This document shows positions 1 to 9,297 of a DNA stretch of 64,000 nucleotides, piece after piece. How positions within the stretch are numbered: position 1 is the stretch's first letter; each line of letters starts with the position of its first letter. Position numbers and translations under genes: made by a program. Under the pieces are notes generated by a model that was not told the origin of the DNA, did no database searches, and saw only the letters and a program-made list of their open reading frames with translations. This DNA comes from CAMYMQ01 sp963730305 (GTDB taxonomy: Bacteria; Pseudomonadota; Alphaproteobacteria; Bin65), in NCBI GenBank assembly GCA_963730305.1, contig CAVSRB010000004.1, positions 186,001 through 250,000 of the forward strand. Reading direction: 5' to 3'.

Positions 1-1264
1 AGCAGGTGGCGGCGGACCTCGCCGAGCCTGCAGGACCACCTGCCGCCCTTCCCGTCCGACGAAGCGCGCAAGATCGTCGCCAACGAGCTGGGCGTGCCGC
101 TGGACACGCTGTTCGCCCAGTTCGAGGACGAGCCCGTCGCCGCCGCATCGATCGCCCAGGTCCATTTCGCGGTCACCACCGAGGGCGACGAGGTCGCGGT
201 CAAGGTGCTGCGCCCGAAGATCGAGGCGGCCTTCGCCCGCGACCTCGACCTGTTCTACTGGATCGCCGGCATCGTCCACCGGCTGCGGCCCGACTTCCGC
301 CGGCTCAAGCCGGTCGAGGTCGTCCGTACCTTCGCCGAATCGGTGCAGCTCGAGATGGACTTCCGCATGGAGGCCGCGGCGGCGAGCGAGCTGGGCGAGA
401 ATTTCGCCGGCGACCCGACCTTCCGCGTGCCGCGCGTCGACTGGCAGCGGACCGGCCGCCGGGTGCTGACCCTGGAGCGCATCCACGGCATCCCGGTCGA
501 CGAGCATGACGCGCTGGTCGCGGCCGGGCACGACCCGACCGAGATCCTGTCCCACGCCGCCGCGTCCTTCTTCAACCAGGTCTTCCGCGACGGCTTCTTC
601 CACGCCGACCAGCACCCCGGCAACGCCTTCATCGACGAGGCGGGCACCATCGTCGCGGTCGACTTCGGAATCATGGGGCGGCTCGACCACAAGACCCGCA
701 TCTATCTCGCCGACATGCTGATGGGCTTCCTGTCGCGCGACTACGACAAGGTCGCGGACGTCCATTTCCGGGCCGGCTTCGTGCCGCAGGACAAGTCGCG
801 CGCGGCCTTCTCGCAGGCGCTGCGCGCGGTCGCCGAGCCGATCTTCGACAAGCCGCTGCACGAGGTCTCGATCGCGCGGCTGCTGGGCCTGTTGTTCCAG
901 ATCACCGAGCGGTTCGAGATGGAGACCCAGCCCCAGCTCCTGCTGCTGCAGAAGACCATGCTGGTGACCGAAGGGGTCGGCCGCAAGCTGAACCCGCACG
1001 AGAACATGTGGGCGCTCGCCCGGCCGCTGATCGAGGACTGGATGCGCCTCCACCGCGGCCCGCCGGCGCGTGTCCTCGAGGCGGTCCGCAGCCTGTCCGA
1101 GACGGCCGAACGGCTGCCCACGATCCTGGCCAACCTGGAACAGGGGCTGGAGCGTCTGGCCCAACCCGCCGAACCGGTCCGGGTCGAGCGCCACACGGCG
1201 CTGTGGCCGGTGTGGGTCGCGATCGGCCATGCTCGCGGTCGCGGTGTTCGCGCTGGCAATCTAG
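1..1264 (+). CDS. ubiB: UbiB-family protein kinase-like ubiquinone biosynthesis protein (5' truncated, two frame breaks)
   Basis: Atypical kinase/ATPase of the ABC1/ADCK (UbiB) family, needed for ubiquinone biosynthesis. The window opens inside the gene. The visible part carries the Ala-rich loop (AAASIAQVH), the ATP-site lysine segment (VAVKVLRP), the FHADQHPGN catalytic loop and the VDFGIMG metal motif, and ends with a hydrophobic C-terminal segment as in UbiB. Two single-base insertions are evident. Near 27-29 (gccgagCctgcag) the frame of QVAADLAE changes to that of LQDHLPPFP. Near 1227 (atcggcCatgctc) the frame must change to read MLAVAVFALAI and stop at 1264. Without these corrections the frame would run on into coaBC. 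Identity is secure; the breaks are probably sequence errors. Confidence 0.93.
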
Positions 1265-1348
1265 GCAACGGCGTCGCGGCCCCCTTGCCGACGCCGCGAA
1301 CAGCGGCTATGTATCTACACGAGAAATCCGTAAAACACCGGCGACGGC

Positions 1349-2563
1349 ATGCTTTCAGGCAAGAAAGTCCTGCTCGTGATCACGGGCGGCATCGCCGCCT
1401 ACAAGAGCCTCGTCCTGATCCGCCGACTGCGCGAGCGCGGCGCGACGGTCCGCTGCGTGCTGAGCCGGGCCGGCGCCAACTTCGTGACCCCGCTGTCGGT
1501 CGCCGCCATCAGCCATGAGAAGGTCTACCAGGACCAGTTCTCGCTGGTCGACGAGGCGGAGATGGGCCACCTGCGCCTGTCGCAGGAAGCCGACCTGGTC
1601 GTCGTCGCGCCGGCCACGGCCGACATCATGGCCAAGATGGCCAATGGCATCGCCGACGAGCTCGCCGCAACCGTGCTGCTCGCCTCGGCCGCGCCGATCC
1701 TGATCGCGCCGGCGATGAACCACCGGATGTGGAACCATCCGGCGACCGTCGCCAACCTGCACACGCTGGAGGCGCGCGGCGTCGCCCGTATCGGCCCGAT
1801 GGACGGGTCGCTGGCCGAGGACGAGAGCGGCACCGGCCGGATGGCCGAGCCCGAACAGATCGTCGAGGCGATCGAAACCCACTTCCGGCAGTCCGCCCGG
1901 CTCGCGGGCCTGACGGCGCTGGTCACCAGCGGGCCGACCTACGAGGCGATCGACCCGGTCCGCTTCCTCGGCAACCGCTCGTCGGGCAAGCAGGGCCACG
2001 CCATCGCCCGCGCGCTGGCGGCGCTGGGCGCCGAGACGACGCTGGTCTCCGGCCCGACCGCCGAGCCGGACCCGCCCGGCGTCGCCGTGGTCCATATCGA
2101 GAGCGCGCGCGAGATGCTGGCCGCCTGCGAACGGGCGCTGCCGGCCGACGTCGCCGTCTGCGCGGCGGCGGTCTCCGACTGGCGCGCCGCGACACCGGCG
2201 GACGCCAAGATCAAGAAGAACGGCGCGCCGCCCGAGCTGGTGCTGGCCGAGAACCCGGACATCCTGCGCTCGCTGTGCGAGGCGGGCAACCGCCGCCCCC
2301 GGCTGGTCGTCGGCTTCGCCGCGGAGACCGAGGACGTCGTCGCCAACGCCCGCAAGAAGCGCGCGGGCAAGGGCTGCGACTGGATCGTGGCCAACGACGT
2401 CGCGCCGGCCACCGGCACCTTCGGCGGCAGCGACAACACGGTCCACCTGGTCACCGCCGAAACGGTCGAGGACTGGCCGCGCATGACCAAGGACGGGGTG
2501 GCGGCGCAACTGGCCGACCGGATCGCCGGCGCGCTGGCCCCGGCGGAGGGCGCCGCCGAATGA
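1349..2563 (+). CDS. coaBC: Bifunctional phosphopantothenoylcysteine decarboxylase / phosphopantothenate-cysteine ligase
   Basis: Cytosolic CoA biosynthesis enzyme of 404 residues, the normal length for Dfp/CoaBC. The N-terminal CoaC flavoprotein domain (about 1-185) starts LLVITGGIAAYKS and has the PAMNHRMW motif and a candidate catalytic His in AISHEK. The C-terminal CoaB ligase domain (about 190-400) has TSGPTYEAIDPVR, the NRSSGKQG nucleotide-binding motif, the KIKK motif and VGFAAET. The ATG at 1349 puts the conserved beta strand immediately after the start. The stop overlaps the dut start as ATGA, so translation of the two genes is probably coupled. Confidence 0.97.
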   Translation: MLSGKKVLLVITGGIAAYKSLVLIRRLRERGATVRCVLSRAGANFVTPLSVAAISHEKVYQDQFSLVDEAEMGHLRLSQEADLVVVAPATADIMAKMANGIADELAATVLLASAAPILIAPAMNHRMWNHPATVANLHTLEARGVARIGPMDGSLAEDESGTGRMAEPEQIVEAIETHFRQSARLAGLTALVTSGPTYEAIDPVRFLGNRSSGKQGHAIARALAALGAETTLVSGPTAEPDPPGVAVVHIESAREMLAACERALPADVAVCAAAVSDWRAATPADAKIKKNGAPPELVLAENPDILRSLCEAGNRRPRLVVGFAAETEDVVANARKKRAGKGCDWIVANDVAPATGTFGGSDNTVHLVTAETVEDWPRMTKDGVAAQLADRIAGALAPAEGAAE

Positions 2564-3030
2564 GCTCCGTGACCGTGTCGATCCAGCGCCTGCCCCACGG
2601 CGGGGACCTGCCGTTGCCGGCCTACGAGACGCTGCACAGCGCGGGCATGGACCTGGTCGCCGCGGTCGACGCGCCGGTCGCCCTGGCGCCGGGCGAGCGG
2701 GCGCTGGTCCCGACCGGAATCGCGATCGCCCTGCCCGACGGTTACGAAGCCCAAATCCGCCCGCGGTCGGGCCTGGCGCTCAAGCACGGCGTGACCCTGG
2801 TCAACACGCCGGGCACGATCGACGCCGATTATCGCGGCGAGATCGGCATCATCATGATCAACACGGGCCGCGAGCCCTTCACGGTCGAGCGCGGCATGCG
2901 CATCGCCCAGATGGTGGTCGGCCCGGTGACCCGCGTCGCCTGGCAGGCGGTCGACGCCCTGCCCGAGACCGAGCGCGGCGCGGGCGGCTTCGGGTCGACC
3001 GGTGTGACGGTGGAGCGGAAACGTGCCTGA
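2560..3030 (+). CDS. dut: Deoxyuridine 5'-triphosphate nucleotidohydrolase (dUTPase)
   Basis: Trimeric dUTPase that hydrolyses dUTP to dUMP and pyrophosphate, keeping uracil out of DNA and supplying dUMP. The 156 residues contain the family motifs in order: AGMDLVA, RSGLALKHG, NTPGTIDADYRGEI (uracil pocket and catalytic Asp) and the glycine-rich C-terminal GAGGFGSTG that closes over the phosphates. The ATG overlaps the coaBC stop, and the stop overlaps the GTG of the next gene, giving a tight operon. Confidence 0.97.
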   Translation: MSSVTVSIQRLPHGGDLPLPAYETLHSAGMDLVAAVDAPVALAPGERALVPTGIAIALPDGYEAQIRPRSGLALKHGVTLVNTPGTIDADYRGEIGIIMINTGREPFTVERGMRIAQMVVGPVTRVAWQAVDALPETERGAGGFGSTGVTVERKRA

Positions 3031-3478
3031 TTTCTCGCGCAAGCTGGTCTACGCGATCGAGGCCGTCCTCGACATCGCCTACAACAGCGCCGGCAAGCCG
3101 GTGCAGAGCAGCGAGATCAGCCGGCGGCAGAACATCCCGCCGCGCTATCTCGAGCCCGTGCTCCAGCAGCTCGTCCGCCAGCGCGTGCTGACCGGCGTGC
3201 GCGGGCCGCGCGGCGGCTACCGGCTGGCGCGCGACCGCAAGCAGATCTCGCTCGGCGACGTGCTGCGCACCGTCCGCTCGCTGGAGACCGCCGACGACCC
3301 GTTGACCGACAGCGCCGGCTCGGACCTGGGCAACAACGTCGTCCGCCCGCTGTGCCGCGCGCTGCGCGAGGAATGGCTCAAGCGGCTCGACGCGGTGACC
3401 TTCGAAGAACTGTGCCTGCAGGCGCACAAGGGCGGTGTCACCAGCGACGCGGTCCGCACCCTCGACTATTCGATCTGA
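3023..3478 (+). CDS. Rrf2-family transcriptional regulator (CymR/IscR-like)
   Basis: DNA-binding regulator of 151 residues with an N-terminal winged helix typical of Rrf2 proteins (KLVYAIEAVLDIAY, then the wing GVRGPRGGYRLAR). Only two cysteines are present, in VVRPLCRAL and EELCLQA, so the three-cysteine cluster site of IscR is absent. It starts with GTG inside the dut stop and lies 20 bp upstream of cysK. By analogy with Bacillus CymR, an Rrf2 protein without a cluster that partners CysK, it may control cysteine biosynthesis; that is inference from position. IscR- or NsrR-type sensing is less likely given the cysteine count. Confidence 0.85.
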   Translation: MPDFSRKLVYAIEAVLDIAYNSAGKPVQSSEISRRQNIPPRYLEPVLQQLVRQRVLTGVRGPRGGYRLARDRKQISLGDVLRTVRSLETADDPLTDSAGSDLGNNVVRPLCRALREEWLKRLDAVTFEELCLQAHKGGVTSDAVRTLDYSI

Positions 3479-3498
3479 CCACTGAAACGGATGCACCG

Positions 3499-4446
<948 letters not shown>

Positions 4447-4459
4447 GCGGCACGACCCC

Positions 4460-5263
4460 ATGACCGGGATCACCGACGCCCAGCTCGAACGCTACGCCCG
4501 CCACGTCGTCCTCGACGAGGTCGGCGAGGAGGGCCAGGCCAGGCTGCTGGCGTCGCGCGTGCTGGTGGTCGGCGCCGGCGGGCTGGGCGCGCCGCTGCTG
4601 ATGTATCTGGCGGCGGCCGGGGTCGGCCATATCGGCGTGATCGACGACGACGTCATCGACCTGTCCAACCTGCAGCGCCAGATCATCCATTCGATGGACG
4701 GGCTCGGCCACCCCAAGGCGGAGAGCGCGGTCAAGGCGATCGGCCGGCTCAACCCCGAGGTCTCGGTGACCGCCTACGAGGAAAGGCTGACCCCGGACAA
4801 CGCCGCCGAGATCATCGCCGCCTGGGATCTGGTCGCCGACGGCAGCGACAATTTCCCGACCCGCTACCTGCTCAACGACGCCTGCTACCTGGCGCGCAAG
4901 CCGCTGGTCTCGGGCGCGCTGCTCCGCTTCGAGGGGCAGATCGCGACCTTCCGCGCCTGGGAGGACGGCGACGACCGGCCCTGCTACCGCTGCCTGTTCC
5001 CCGAGCCGCCGCCGGCCGGGATGATCCCGCGCTGCGAGGAGGCCGGCATCTTCGGCGCGGTCGCCGGCGTGCTCGGCTCGATCCAGGCGACCGAGGTGCT
5101 CAAGGAGCTGCTCGGTTTGGGCGACGGCCTGTCGGGCCGGATGCTGCTCTACGACGCGCTCGCCGCCAGCTTCCGCGAGCTGCGCGCCAAGCGCGACCCG
5201 GCCTGCGCCCTGTGCGGGTCGCAGCCGAGCATCACCGACCTCGCCATCCACAAGGCCGCCTGA
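4460..5263 (+). CDS. moeB: MoeB/ThiF/HesA-type adenylyltransferase (sulfur-carrier activating E1 enzyme)
   Basis: E1-like enzyme of 267 residues that adenylates the C-terminal glycine of a MoaD- or ThiS-like sulfur carrier. The ATP-binding Rossmann segment is VVGAGGLGAPLLMYLAAAG, with the family arginine in NLQRQI and the aspartate in DGSDNFPTR. Two structural zinc pairs are visible: CYRC (in RPCYRCLFPE) and CALC near the C-terminus (DPACALCGS). No C-terminal rhodanese domain is present. MoeB and ThiF cannot be separated by sequence alone; proximity to cysK only supports a sulfur role. Confidence 0.88.
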   Translation: MTGITDAQLERYARHVVLDEVGEEGQARLLASRVLVVGAGGLGAPLLMYLAAAGVGHIGVIDDDVIDLSNLQRQIIHSMDGLGHPKAESAVKAIGRLNPEVSVTAYEERLTPDNAAEIIAAWDLVADGSDNFPTRYLLNDACYLARKPLVSGALLRFEGQIATFRAWEDGDDRPCYRCLFPEPPPAGMIPRCEEAGIFGAVAGVLGSIQATEVLKELLGLGDGLSGRMLLYDALAASFRELRAKRDPACALCGSQPSITDLAIHKAA

Positions 5264-5270
5264 GCGGCGC

Positions 5271-6262
5271 TCATTCCTCGCGGAACGGCCGGGAGAGCAG
5301 GCCCTCGATCTCGGCCTCGATGTCGGCGCCCTCGTGGAGGATGCGCTCGACCGCCCCGCAGATCGGCATCTCGACGCCGAGCCGCCGCGCCAGCGCGCCG
5401 ACCGACTGCGCCGTCCACACCCCCTCGGCGACGCTGTTGCGCGCTCCCAGCACGTCGGCGAGCGACCGGCCCTCGCCCAGCGCCACGCCCAGCGACATGT
5501 TGCGCGACTGGATCGAGTTGCAGGTGAGGGTCAGGTCACCCAGCCCGGACAGGCCCATCAGGGTCTGGGGCGAGGCGCCCTTGGCCGCGCCGAGCCGGCC
5601 GATCTCGGCCAGGCCGCGGGTGATCAGGGCGGCACGGGCGTTCTCGCCCAGGCCGCGGCCGTGGACGACGCCGCAGGCGATGGCGATGACGTTCTTGACC
5701 GCGCCGCCGATCTGGGCGCCGACCACGTCGGTCGCGACGTAGGGGCGGAACAGCGGCCCGCCGAGGGCGTGCGCCAGGTCCTCGGCCAGCCCGCGGTCTT
5801 CGGCCGCCAGGGTCACCGCCGTCGGCAGGCCGCGCGCCACCTCGGCGGCGAAGGTCGGGCCGGACAGCACGGCGACCCGCTCGAACGCACCGGCCTCGGC
5901 GACGACCTCGGACAGGAGCAGGCCGGTCTCCTGCTCGATCCCCTTGGATGCGATGACCAGGGCTGCGCCGGGCGCGACGGCCGGCGCGAGCTGGGCCAGC
6001 ACCGGCTCGCGTATGCTGCGCCGGCGTGACCAGCAGGATCGCCGTGGCCTCCCGCGCGGCGGCGGCCAGGTCGCCCTCGGCCGCGATCGCCGGATCGAGC
6101 GGGATGCCGGGCAGGAACAGCCGGTTCTCGTGCCGGTCGTTGATGTCGGCGACGACCTCGGCCTCGCGGGCCCAAAGCGACGACGTCGCGGCCGGCGCGC
6201 CGCGCGACCATGGCGAGCGCCGTGCCCCAGGCGCCCCCGCCGACGACGAGGATCGGGCTCAC
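5271..6262 (-). CDS. gpsA: Glycerol-3-phosphate dehydrogenase [NAD(P)+] (two frame breaks)
   Basis: Makes sn-glycerol-3-phosphate for phospholipids from dihydroxyacetone phosphate. The N-terminal NAD(P) motif VVGGGAWGTALA follows a GTG start that overlaps the tsaD stop. Further on are ASKGIE, LSGPTFAAEVA, the GGAVKNVIAIACG catalytic lysine segment and the LSGLGDLTLTC motif. Two +1 insertions (near 6178 and near 6004) place the middle part (LWAREAE through LLVTPAQH) in another frame. The span of 992 nt less two equals 330 codons, giving 329 residues, the usual GpsA length. It converges with moeB. Confidence 0.93.
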
Positions 6263-7327
6263 GCCGCCGCCCCGGCCGCGGGGGTGAGCGAGGCCAGCGG
6301 CCAGCGGGGCCGCGGCGCGAAGTCGAGCGGGTCGGTCGCGCCGAGCGCCAGCCGCTCGGCCCCGGCCCAGGCGATCATCGCGGCGTTGTCGGTGCAATAG
6401 CGCAGCGGCGGGGCGATGAAGCGCAGGCCCGCCGCCTCGGCCAGCGCCGCCATCCGGGCGCGCAGCAGCGTGTTGGCGGCGACGCCGCCGGCCACGACGA
6501 AGGCGGTGACGGACACACCCTCCGCCCGGAGCAGGTCGAGCGCCCGGCGGCTGCGGTCCTCGATCAACTCGGCGACGGCGAGCTGGAAGGCGGCGGCGAC
6601 GTCGGCTGCATCCGCCGGGGTGATCGCGTCACCGAGCCCGGCGACGGTATGGCGCACCGCGGTCTTCAGCCCCGAGAAGGAGAAGTCGCAATCGGCCCGG
6701 CCCTTCATCGGCCGGGGCAAGGTGAACCGCTCCGGCGCCGACGCCGCGTCGGCGGCAGCCTCGACCGCCGGGCCGCCCGGGTAGCCGAGGCCGAGCAGCT
6801 TGGCGACCTTGTCGAACGCCTCGCCCGCCGCGTCGTCGATGGTGGTGCCGAGCTGGCGGTAGTCGCCGACCCCGCGCACGACGAGGAGCTGGCAGTGCCC
6901 GCCCGAGACCAGCAGCAGCAGATAGGGGAACGCGACCGGCTCGATCAGCCGCGGGCTGAGCGCGTGGCCTTCGAGATGGTTGACCGCGACGAAGGGCTTG
7001 CCGTGCACCGCCGCGATCGCCTTGGCCATGGTCACGCCGACCATGACCCCGCCGATCAGGCCCGGCCCGCCGGTCGCCGCGATGCCGTCGACCGCGTCCA
7101 AGCCGATGCCCGCCTCGGCGACGACCTCGGCGATCAGCGGGTCGAGATGGACGAGATGGGCGCGCGCCGCGATCTCCGGGACGACGCCTTGGTAGGGCCG
7201 GTGCTCCTCGATCTGGGACAGCAGCCGCTCGGCCAGCACCTGCGGGCGGCCGTCGTCGCCGCGGCGGACCAAGGCCGCCGCGGTCTCGTCGCAGCTCGAA
7301 TTCGATGCCGAGGACGGTCAGCGCCAC
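6259..7327 (-). CDS. tsaD: tRNA N6-adenosine threonylcarbamoyltransferase (one frame break)
   Basis: Catalyses the last step of t6A37 formation in tRNAs decoding ANN codons, with TsaB/TsaE. The protein starts ALTVLGIES, then SSCDETAAAL after removing one extra t near 7300 (gaaTtcgag). Metal-binding NHLEGH, LVSGGHCQL, DDAAGEAFDK and GGVAANTLLR motifs are all present. The corrected length is 355 residues, normal for TsaD. The GTG start at 7327 lies 1 nt after the stop of the upstream 56-residue ORF, and the stop overlaps the gpsA GTG, so the three form an operon. Confidence 0.94.
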
Positions 7328-7328
7328 G

Positions 7329-7499
7329 TCAGTCCTGCTCCTCGAGGCTGCGGCGCGTTGCCGCGCGGGTGGCGCCCCGCGCGTAGGTCTTCTTGTCCTC
7401 GACGCGGCGGCTGCCGAGCGCGCGCCGCGCCCGCCAGAACGGGTCGCGCGGGCTCTTCGCCTTGGCCCGGTGCGTCATCTTTTTCTTTTTGCGCGTCAT
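7329..7499 (-). CDS. Small very basic protein, function unknown
   Basis: A 56-residue open frame (ATG at 7499, stop at 7329-7331) starting MTRKKKKMTHRAKAK and rich in Lys/Arg throughout, with one FW pair and an acidic tail (SLEEQD). It ends 1 nt before the tsaD GTG on the same strand, which argues for real translation as the first gene of a tsaD-gpsA operon. No family recognised. The charge suggests nucleic-acid or ribosome binding, which is inference. Confidence 0.6.
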   Translation of the reverse strand: MTRKKKKMTHRAKAKSPRDPFWRARRALGSRRVEDKKTYARGATRAATRRSLEEQD

Positions 7500-7613
7500 G
7501 ATCGTAATTTAGTCCTTCTCGGGAATTTAGCATGGCGCCCGACGCGTGACAGCCCGGGACGACGCCATCCGGGACAACAGGGGGAACAGCGTGCCGATCG
7601 AAAGGACCCGACG

Positions 7614-8543
7614 GTGACCGGCGACCGGCCGCTGCGCTTCGGCAGCCGGGGCAGCCCGCTCGCGCTGGTCCAGGCCGAGACCGCGGCGGACCGCTATGCC
7701 GCCTGCCATCCCGGCCAGCCGCGGCCGGAGATCGTCTCCGTCCGCACCACCGGCGACCGCATCCAGGACCGCCCGCTGGCGGAGGTCGGCGGCAAGGGCC
7801 TGTTCGCCAAGGAGCTGGAGGAGGCGCTGCTCGCCGGCACCATCGACGCCGCCGTGCACTCGCTCAAGGACATGGAGACCCAGCTGCCCGCGGGGCTGAT
7901 CATCGCGGCCTGCCTGCCGCGGGAGGACCCACGCGACGTGCTGATCTGCGACGCGGCGGCCTCGATCGAGGCGCTGCCCCAGGGTGCGCGGATCGGCACC
8001 TCGTCGGTGCGCCGGGCCGCGCAGTTGCTGGCGCTGCGACCGGACCTGGCGATCGTGCCGCTGCGCGGCAACGTCGGCACCCGGCTGCGCAAGATCGCCG
8101 ACGGCGAGGCCGACGCGACGCTGCTGGCGGCCGCGGGACTGGCCCGGCTCGGCATCGAGCCGCCCGGGGCGACGCCGATCGACACCGACATACTGCTGCC
8201 GGCGGCGGGCCAGGGCACGGTCGCGATCGAATGCCGGGCGGACGACGCGCCCGTGCGCGCGGCGCTGGCGCGGCTCAACGATCGCGACGCGATGACCGCG
8301 GCCGAGGCCGAACGCGCCGCGCTGGCGCAACTGGACGGCTCGTGCCGGACGCCGATCGGGGCGCTGGCGACGATCGAGGCCGGCATGGTCGACCTGCGCG
8401 TGCTGGTCGCCGCGCTGGACGGCTCGCGCATCTTCCGGGCGCGCCGCACCGGCGGCGCCGACGAGGCGTACGCCCTGGGTGCCGACGCCGGCGCGGCGCT
8501 GCGGCGCGAGGCCCCCGCCGACATCTTCGCCGACGTGGCGTAG
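7614..8543 (+). CDS. hemC: Hydroxymethylbilane synthase (porphobilinogen deaminase)
   Basis: Polymerises four porphobilinogens into hydroxymethylbilane for haem and other tetrapyrroles. The 309 residues begin at GTG 7614, giving PLRFGSRGSPLAL at the N-terminus as in HemC. KDM and GTSSVRRAAQL motifs bind the growing chain, and C244 in LDGSCRTPIGA is the dipyrromethane-cofactor cysteine. It is divergent from the tsaD operon, with about 115 bp of promoter region between them, and is followed 4 bp later by hemD. Confidence 0.96.
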   Translation: MTGDRPLRFGSRGSPLALVQAETAADRYAACHPGQPRPEIVSVRTTGDRIQDRPLAEVGGKGLFAKELEEALLAGTIDAAVHSLKDMETQLPAGLIIAACLPREDPRDVLICDAAASIEALPQGARIGTSSVRRAAQLLALRPDLAIVPLRGNVGTRLRKIADGEADATLLAAAGLARLGIEPPGATPIDTDILLPAAGQGTVAIECRADDAPVRAALARLNDRDAMTAAEAERAALAQLDGSCRTPIGALATIEAGMVDLRVLVAALDGSRIFRARRTGGADEAYALGADAGAALRREAPADIFADVA

Positions 8544-8547
8544 CGCC

Positions 8548-9297
8548 ATGCGAATCCTGGTTACCCGGCCCCAGCCCGGCGCCGACCGCACCGCCGACGC
8601 GCTGCGGCGGCGCGGCATCGAGGCGGTCGTCGCGCCGCTGCTGGCCATCCGCCCCCTGATCGACCACCTGCCGGACCTGTCGGGCCACCAGGCGCTGATC
8701 TTCACCAGCGCGAATGCGGTCCGAACCTACGTCGATCTGGGCGGAAGCGTGCAGCTCAAAGCATTTGCGGTCGGCGACGCGACGGCAGCGGCGGCACGCC
8801 AGGCCGGGTTTGCCGACGTCGTCAGCGCGCGCGGCGATGGCGCCGCCCTCGCCGCGACGATCGCCGCCAGGCTGACCCCGTCGGGCGGCCCGCTCGCCCA
8901 TCTGTGCGGCGAGGACGTCGCGGGCGACGCGATCGCGTCGCTGACGGAAGCGGGCTTCACCGTCGATCGCCACGTGCTGTACCGGGCCGATGCCGCCGAA
9001 AGCCTGCCCCAAGCCGCCGTCCAGGCGTTACGTACGCGTACGCTGGATGGGGTCGCCTTGTATTCGCCCAGGTCAGCCCGTACATTGATGGATCTGATCC
9101 TGAAGGCCGGCCTGGGCGACGCCTGCAAGCGCCTGACCGCCTTCTGCCTGAGCGACGCTGTCGCTGCCGCGCTCGGCCGGCCGGGCATCGCCGTGCCGTG
9201 GCGCCGCATCGAAGCGGCAGCGTCTCCTACCGAAGCCGACCTGATCGCCCTGATCGAGCAGTCGGACACCGCGAACCCTCGACCCCGCAGCGCGACC
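8548..9297 (+). CDS. hemD: Uroporphyrinogen-III synthase (no stop codon before the next domain)
   Basis: Cyclises hydroxymethylbilane to uroporphyrinogen III. It opens MRILVTRPQPGADRTADALR, with LIFTSANAV and LYSPRSART segments characteristic of HemD, and shows the usual poor conservation elsewhere. The domain ends near residue 240 (EADLIALIEQ), but the reading frame has no stop and runs straight into the following mitofilin-like gene at ATG 9298. In the next frame there is a TGA at 9299-9301 overlapping that ATG (ATGA), the spacing used repeatedly in this window. A +1 error near the hemD 3' end is therefore as likely as a true fusion. The end coordinate given is the domain boundary. Confidence 0.85.

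Noticed and set aside
5271..7327. Programmed frameshifting or pseudogenes in gpsA and tsaD
   Set aside because: No slippery sequence is seen, both genes are essential-type, and the same +1 lesion also occurs in a tRNA; sequence error is simpler.
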